Below, in pieces: positions 58,664 to 64,000 of a DNA stretch of 64,000 nucleotides; the stretch's first letter is position 1; every line of letters starts with the position of its first letter. Location: assembly GCA_963978895.1 (NCBI GenBank), contig OZ022242.1, positions 21,422,129 through 21,486,128 of the forward strand. The letters run 5' to 3'. Source of the stretch: Erpobdella octoculata (Eukaryota > Annelida > Clitellata > Hirudinida > Erpobdellidae). A model generated the notes under the pieces. The model searched no databases. It worked only from the letters and a program-made list of their open reading frames with translations, and was not told the DNA's origin. Made by a program: the position numbers and the translations under genes.

Positions 58664-61600
58664 CTAAAAATGAACACAATTGTTTTAATACATCAAAATT
58701 TGTATATATATAAAAAAATTTTACATCATAAAAAATACATTTAATAAAAAATAACGTTTTTCTTGCGCCTTAAAAAGTATAAAATAATATTCCTATAAGT
58801 CATTTACAAAGAAAAACGTGGCGGCGCATTTTTTTTATAACTATTTGTTTTACTAAAGTTTTGATGTTGTAGCCCATAGACTTATAATATAATATTTTAT
58901 ATTATAGTCTATGTTGTAGCCTATATGCGCCTGCAACGTTTTTCGTTGTAAATGAATTATAGGAATATTGTTTTATACTTTTTAGGGCGCAAGAAAAACG
59001 TTGTTTTTAAAAAATGTATTTTTTATGATGTAAAAATTATTTTCTACTTTTTCGTTTCTGAAATTTTGTAAGCATTTCGCTAGTTGAAAGCAGATCTATG
59101 GAAAGAACGAGAGAGTGAGAAAGAGAGAGAGAGAATAAAGTCGCTCGCGAGTTGTTAGCATGCATGCGATGATGCGATGCATGCACGAGAGATAGGGAGA
59201 GAGAGAGAGAGAGAAAGAGAGAATGGGAGAGAAAGTAAAAAGTCGTTTTTGTGGACAGATAAACTTTCAAACAGTTAAGTGACCTAATAAAAACGTTGTA
59301 AAATGAATGTTTGTGAGTCTGTTTGTGAGTCTGTTTGTGAGTCTGTCTCTTATAAAAATCTAAACCGCTGGAGCGATCTTGATGAAACTTGGCAAAGAGG
59401 TAGTTCTCATAAAGGGGAAGAAGGTTAAGAAGGTTTGGACTCCTTACTCCAATCTCACGGCTCAGGGGGGAGGCAAAAAACCTTTCCAGGCCAAAAGTGT
59501 CTATGTACGACCATCAAAGGTAATTGAGTAATAAAATTTAAATTTAGTTTATGTAACAACGTTTAAAGGCTTCAAGCAACTTTTGGCCAGTTTTAGCAGA
59601 TCTATTTTATGTTTTATGGGCTAAATGAAGTTAGGAAAGAATGGAAAAGAGAAAATGAGCGCAAGCGGGAATGGGAACGGGAGAGCAAGCTTGAATAGGA
59701 ACGGGAGAGCAAACGTTAGTGGGAACGGGAGAGCAAACGTGAGCCGGAACGGGAGAGCAAGCGTGAGCGGAACGGGAAAGCAACCGGGAACGGGAAGCGA
59801 CCGGAAGCGGTAGAGCAAGCGGGGAAGGAAACGGGAGCAAGAGAGAAAAGCGATAACAGTGGCTCTGGTGGCAGAGCGGTAGATCGTTCGCCTGTCGATT
59901 TTTAGGTCGGCAGTTCGAGCCTCACCGACGTCACCAGCGTAACTCCCTTAAGCTATTAGTTCACTTGCATTGCTAGAGGGGTAGGCGCCTATAAATAGCT
60001 GCCTTTGCAAGGACCTTTTCTCGCCTTTGTGCAAAACTTGTCTTCAAAAAGGCGTTTGCTAAATCTCAGTAAAAAAACCTCTGAAAACCCCGAGCAACGC
60101 CGGGTAACCCCAACCCCGCTAGTTTTAACTAAATTAGAAAAATATCAATTATTAAAAAAACCCGCTATGTTATTAAAATTTTTAAATTATACTGACCTAC
60201 TACGCTCTATGGCAGAAAGTATGTTAGCTTCAATGTTCATTCCGACCTCGAAATCTCTTTCATGGATGCAAAACTTATAGCGATTAGCAGTATTTGAAAT
60301 CACATTGGCTGCATCTAAGGTCTCTTCTGGAGCATTGTATTCTTCACTAGCAGGACAACCAATCAAAGTCTGTTCTTCGACATCTCTGTGCAGCACGTTT
60401 TTACTGGTTGAATCACAATATTTGCAGTTGGTTTTGTTACATGAGACAAACATTGTCGAATTTTCGCACAAGTGAACTCTATCGCTTGACCCAATTATAT
60501 TCTGTTTCGAAATTGGTCTTTTATTATTTGTTGAACTGGTTTTTTCGAGATTAGGCATGAGTTCTTTAAGAATCCATTGCCGATCCCGTCCGTCGTACGA
60601 AATAAAAGCATCGTATTCAAAGGATCGAGTTGCCTGCTCTTTCCATATCAGGTACTGTTTACGTTTCTGAGCCATTTTGAGTAGAAAGTATCTTATGTCC
60701 CATTTGTACTTGTGGATTATAATTCCCATTAAAATACAAAAGATCAAAAAACATACTGCGCCACTGATTGCGTAAATAATTGTTTCAAAGACACATTCGA
60801 GTCTTAGTTGCTTGAGTAAATATTCTGATTTCGATAGACTTTTTTCTTTAGAATTGTAGAGACAGTTTATTCTATCAAGATTTTTAACGTATGTAGTGTT
60901 AGAGTCTATCCAGCTTACAAACTTCAAGTTGTCACAACCACACTGGAAAGGGTTGTCCTCGAGAATAAGGACTACATTACCGTATCCCATTGATCTGCTC
61001 ATGCTGGTAAATGTGGTTATAAGTTCACTTTGAAACTGGACAAACAGGTTTGATGAAAGATCCAAAATACTAAAATCAAAATGACTAATATAAAATAGAT
61101 TTATATGTGTTTAATTAACATTTTTTCCTAATTACAAAGTTTTAATAGTTTAACTGACCTGAGTTTTTGAAGGCGAGTAAAATCAATTTTTAGAAATTGA
61201 AGTGAGTTTGCAGATAAATTTAACATTTTCAAACTAATAAGATTATGCAAAATATTTCTATTCAGTTTTTTCAATTTATTGTTTGCTAGATTGAGAGACG
61301 TTAAGTTTGTGTATAAAGCAAATGTTTCCCTCTTTTTATCTGAGTGAAGCTGACTTGACAGATCGTTTCCTTCTAAATTAAATTCACCTAAAAAATTAAA
61401 ATTATGTAATCTTTGTATATATAAAATACCAAATGGAAAAAACAGAAACGGTTATTTTGACCATCTATCGGCCTATCAACAGTTATAGCTCGAACTACAA
61501 ATAAAATGATAAAATATATTCTGAAATGTTTATATTACCAACGATCAGCCCTCTTTCGATGCTGTAATTTAAAAAATCCGGAGCTAGGCAGCTTATCCCG

Positions 61601-63089
61601 TTATCGCCTAAATCAATTTTCAATGGTTTGTCAGCTTTTGGTCTGTTAATCTTGATAGGTCCTTTGATATTAACCAATCCATTGTTTCTAAGCTCTATTA
61701 CTTCAAATTTGAAATTTCCAAGAAACAGCATAGCTGGAAGAAAATCTATGTCTGCGTTGAATAATGACGAGAACAAACCAAATCTTAGGTTTTGGGGACA
61801 CAGAATGCACCACATGAAATTTGAAGATCGTTTCATTTCTATTGGAATTTTGCACTGGGGGTCTTTTTTGGCTTTACATTCAGTTTCCAAATTCTTATTT
61901 TTAGTTTTCATAGTAATCAAATCACGAGAATGTTGTTCTTGGAAAGTATTTAACACTGGATCATCTTTTCTTTTGCCGTGAGTGGCTCTTTTTGTTTGAT
62001 AGCTCATGTTTAATTCGGTGAGATTGACCATTAAAAACGTTGTAGTAAGTATACTAAAAACAGTACTCATTCGATTGAAAGACATGTCTAGTTTTTCAAC
62101 GTGCCTAATGGCAATAGGAAATCTAAATTCCAAATACAAAATACCATTTTGATTCAAATTCAAGGTTTTCAAATTTGTTTTGTTTTTTAATATTTTGTAA
62201 AAATGTTTGTCCAGTGTGAGAGTTGGTCGGTAGTTACCTATTAAATAAGACAAATCCAGTTTTTCAATTTTGTTTGTAAGTCCGTCAAGAGGTTTTGAGA
62301 CGTCTGTTAAGGACAGTTTTAAATTGTGACCAAGATCCATGGAACGAAGCTCTGTTAACGGTTCAAAGGCTTTAGGGTGAATAAAACCAATATTCAAATC
62401 AGCAAGGTTAAGAATTGTGAGATTTTGACATTTTCTCAGATGGTTAAAAGTATCACTTTGTATGGACGTAAATTTTGGATATACATCGAGGCTGTACAAA
62501 GATTTCAATTGGAGAAAACTGCTTCCAAATCCGCCGTTAAATTTCCATCTAGTTTTAAATCAGTAAGATTGTATAATTTACCAAATATTCGTTCTGATAT
62601 ATTTGCATTGTACTGAATATAAAGACGTTTTAAAGATCCACTGAGAGGGTCAAAAACTTCTGTGGTTTCGTAAGATTGTAAGATTGTAAGATCAGTAAGA
62701 TTGTATAATTTACCAAATATTCGTTCTGATATATTTGCATTGTACTGAATATAAAGACGTTTTAAAGATCCACTGAGAGGGTCAAAAACTTCTGTGGTTT
62801 CGTCGAGTATCAATCGGTTGTGGTTCAAATGCAAATATTGCAAAGAAAAACTCATATCTCTAAAGAGATTTTTAGGAAGGTTGACAATTCTGTTTTGGGC
62901 AAGATCTAAATGAGAAACGGAGAAGCATTTATCGAACGTATTGTTATTTAACTGCGTGATATTGTTGCGTTGCAGAATTAATATTATAAGATTTTTTGGT
63001 AGTTTTTCTGGAACTTTATTCAACCTTTTGCTTGAACAGTTAACAACTGAATTACTTTCTAAACACTGACACGTTGAGCAAACCTCATC
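58453..63089 (-). CDS. Toll-like receptor gene (four exons seen)
   Basis: Type I membrane receptor of innate immunity or development. Minus-strand exons: 61539-63089 (LRRNT and LRRs, with a frameshift), 61159-61372 (LRRs), 60197-61069 (last LRR, LRRCT, membrane segment, first part of TIR), 58453-58663 (rest of TIR). Junction phases agree (1, 2 and 2). LRRNT: CSTCQC; LRRCT: NPFQCGCDNLKFVSW...INC; membrane segment IIYAISGAVCFLIFCILMGI; TIR box 1 YDAFISY, box 2-like ERDFEVG, then VILVISKHFVESKWCKFELE. The signal peptide must lie in an upstream exon not found. The FW box 3 is not seen after YVEW. An ~90-residue insertion splits the TIR. With the frameshift the allele may be a pseudogene. Confidence 0.9.
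58718..59041. repeat. Large foldback element
   Basis: Two ~115-bp inverted arms (58718-58832 and 58925-59041) sharing ttttacatcataaaaaatac, cgtttttcttgcgcc, aaaaagtataaaa and tattcctataa. The centre is a second palindrome (catagacttataatata / tatattatagtctatg). Confidence 0.92.
59108..59236. repeat. (GA)n-rich tract
   Basis: gaga repeats interrupted by a short tgcatgcgatgatgcg palindromic stretch. Confidence 0.85.
59295..60121 (+). mobile_element. Helitron carrying a SINE
   Basis: Head gtaaaatgaatgtttgtgag and aatctaaaccgctggagcga; purine repeat gggaacgggagagcaa (59660-59840); a SINE insertion; then ccgagcaacgccgggtaacc and ccgCTAG|T at 60120. Confidence 0.75.
59862..60075 (+). mobile_element. 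tRNA-derived SINE inside the Helitron
   Basis: A box tggcagagcgg and B box gttcgagcc both match consensus, spaced about 35 bp apart. The body holds ggggtaggcgcctataaata, shared with the SINE at 14705-14925, and it ends with a small hairpin and an A-rich tail. The tRNA-like part cannot form a normal tRNA 3' end, so it is not called a tRNA gene. Confidence 0.78.
60197..61069 (-). CDS. TLR exon: LRRCT, membrane segment, TIR part 1
   Basis: 291 codons: ILDLSSNLFVQFQSEL, LRRCT cysteines, one ~22-residue hydrophobic segment, basic stop-transfer (HKYKWDIRYFLLKMAQKRK), TIR box 1, then WILKELMPNLE. A ~90-residue Ser/Thr/Asn-rich insert with CNKTNCKYC follows before FCIHERDFEVGMNI. Ends SAIERSR at gtcagt. 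Confidence 0.93.
61159..61372 (-). CDS. TLR exon: LRRs
   Basis: EGNDLSSQLHSDKKRETFAL, LTSLNLANNKLKKLNRNIL, LKMLNLSANSLQFLKIDF. Acceptor atttag at 61373-61374 is preferred over ttttag 14 bases earlier because the earlier one would put a stop in frame. Confidence 0.88.
61539..63089 (-). CDS. TLR exon: LRRNT and LRR array
   Basis: Acceptor tctttag before ATGAGGTTTGC. LRRs such as LILQRNNITQLNNNTFDKC, VSHLDLAQNRIVNLPKNLF and LKTLNLNQNGILYLEFRF, plus a Cys-bearing LRR-island (CILCPQNL). The reading frame changes near 62540: upstream frame ends FSN-stop at 62505, downstream frame starts at about 62550 (GGFGSSFLQLKSLYSL). Donor gtaata. Confidence 0.85.
62561..62803. repeat. Tandem duplication inside the TLR LRR exon
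   Basis: A ~111-bp segment (62561-62671) recurs at 62693-62803 with a 132-bp period and no mismatch noticed by eye. 132 bp is 44 codons, so the frame is kept. The spacer is a small aagattgt slippage repeat. Confidence 0.95.
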
Positions 63090-63236
63090 TAAAGAAACAC
63101 AAGTGAATCGTAAAAAACTTTGTTTATTAAAAATCATTTATAATATTTAAAATAGGCAGATACTAATTTAATGCAAATATTTTTTTAATGAAAATGTAAG
63201 CCTATAAAATAGATAAACCCAATACAGTCTACTAAA

Positions 63237-63643
63237 TCTATATACATATATAAATGAATGTTTGTGAGTCTGTCTGTCTGTCCTTTATAGAAATCTGAAC
63301 CGCTGGAGCTATCCTGATGAAATTTGGCAAGGATGTAGTTCTTATACAGGAAAAAAAATTAAAAAGATTTGGACTTCCTACTCCGATCCCCCGGCTCAGG
63401 GGGGCCAAAAAACCTTTCCGGGCCAAAAGTGCATAATGTGACCGATTGCATGTTATTACAAATTATTATGAAATAGATAGAAGTGGGAGCGGGAACGGGA
63501 GAGCGACCGGGAACGGGAGAGCGAGAGGAAACGGGAAAGCGACCGAAAACGCGAGTGCAAGCAGGGAAAAAAACGGGAACGAGAGAGAAAAATGATAGAA
63601 AAATTATTGAAAATCCCGGGCAACGCCGGGTAACCCCGCTAGT
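63237..63643 (+). mobile_element. Complete non-autonomous Helitron (type copy)
   Basis: Starts A|TCTATATACATATATAAATG. Conserved head: gaaatctgaaccgctggagc, tcctgatgaaatttggcaag. Purine repeat gggagcgggaacgggagagc. 3' hairpin CCCGGgcaacgCCGGG, then taaccccgCTAG|T. All three Helitron hallmarks (5' TC, 3' hairpin plus CTRR, A^T target) are present. Confidence 0.85.
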
Positions 63644-63649
63644 CTATAA

Positions 63650-64000
63650 ACATAAAAGAACATGTCTTGACTGACTGACTGACTGATAATCAACGCCGAG
63701 CTAAAACGATTCATCCTAGGAACATAAGAAGAGATGGAGTACCTGCAATGATTTGAAAAAAATTGGAAAAAATAAAGGAGCTGTGACATTATTGAAAAAT
63801 AAGCCTAATTTTCCATGTTTTCTATCATGTCATTGCATTTGGCATTAAGAAAATTTATGCGCCAAAGAAATCAGCCAAGAAAATTGTATGACCATTGTTA
63901 ATGAAATTGTTTGTTTTATAAGGGCAAAGGCATTAAATCACAGACAGTTTCAGATTATGCTTGTTGAAATAAATAATGGTCATGAAGATATAATTTTGCA
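63650..64000. other. Right end of window
   Basis: Begins ctataaacataaaagaacat then (ctga)n and ataatcaacgccgagctaaa, probably the head of another repeat family. No TLR signal-peptide exon is recognised. Confidence 0.4.

Noticed and set aside
59862..59940. tRNA gene
   Set aside because: A and B boxes are good but acceptor-stem pairing is poor and the unit continues into a SINE body and tail.

Overview
The window is animal (metazoan) nuclear DNA. It is AT-rich, has spliced genes with GT-AG introns, and is packed with transposable elements and simple repeats. Two host genes can be reconstructed exon by exon, both on the minus strand: a Gq-coupled phospholipase C-beta and a Toll-like receptor. 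An animal with TLRs, CR1/L2-like and zinc-finger LINEs, many hAT elements and Helitrons fits a lophotrochozoan invertebrate. An annelid such as a leech is a guess only; no species can be fixed from the sequence. I see no rRNA gene, functional tRNA gene, CRISPR array or bacterial feature.

Region 1 (about 0.9-29.7 kb) is the PLC-beta gene. Twenty-three exons (29733 down to 2269) join with matching phases into 874 codons: PH, EF-hand, catalytic X, acidic linker, catalytic Y, C2 and the start of the C-terminal domain. A further putative exon (2019-1765) and perhaps another (969-877) extend the tail. The introns hold LINEs, hAT and pogo-like elements, Helitrons, tRNA-derived SINEs and long microsatellites.

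Region 2 (about 30.5-56.3 kb) has no recognisable host gene and is a nest of transposons. Two CR1/L2-like LINEs lie head to head (30.5-35.4 kb). Next, an old Gypsy-type LTR retrotransposon on the minus strand is cut into pieces by hAT-type insertions, each with an 8-bp target-site duplication (TSD): 38775-40717, 41242-42311, 42375-44836 and a 10.2-kb composite at 44915-55101. A fifth hAT (35745-38348) lies just beyond. The composite contains a LINE inserted in another LINE, a 1.1-kb in-frame hexanucleotide repeat, a nearly identical second copy of the 31.5-35.4 kb LINE, and a SAP-domain gag-like ORF.

Region 3 (56.5-64 kb) has one more hAT (56552-57986), a large foldback sequence (58718-59041), a SINE-bearing Helitron, and the TLR gene (63089 down to 58453). 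The TLR exons encode an LRRNT, LRRs, LRRCT, a membrane segment and a TIR domain. Oddities are a fresh 132-bp in-frame tandem duplication, a frameshift in the LRR region, and an approximately 90-residue cysteine-containing insert inside the TIR domain. The signal-peptide exon would lie upstream (higher coordinates) and was not found.

The clearest results are the PLC-beta model, the TLR model and the stack of TSD-bounded insertions. Names of transposon clades are family-level inferences from motifs.
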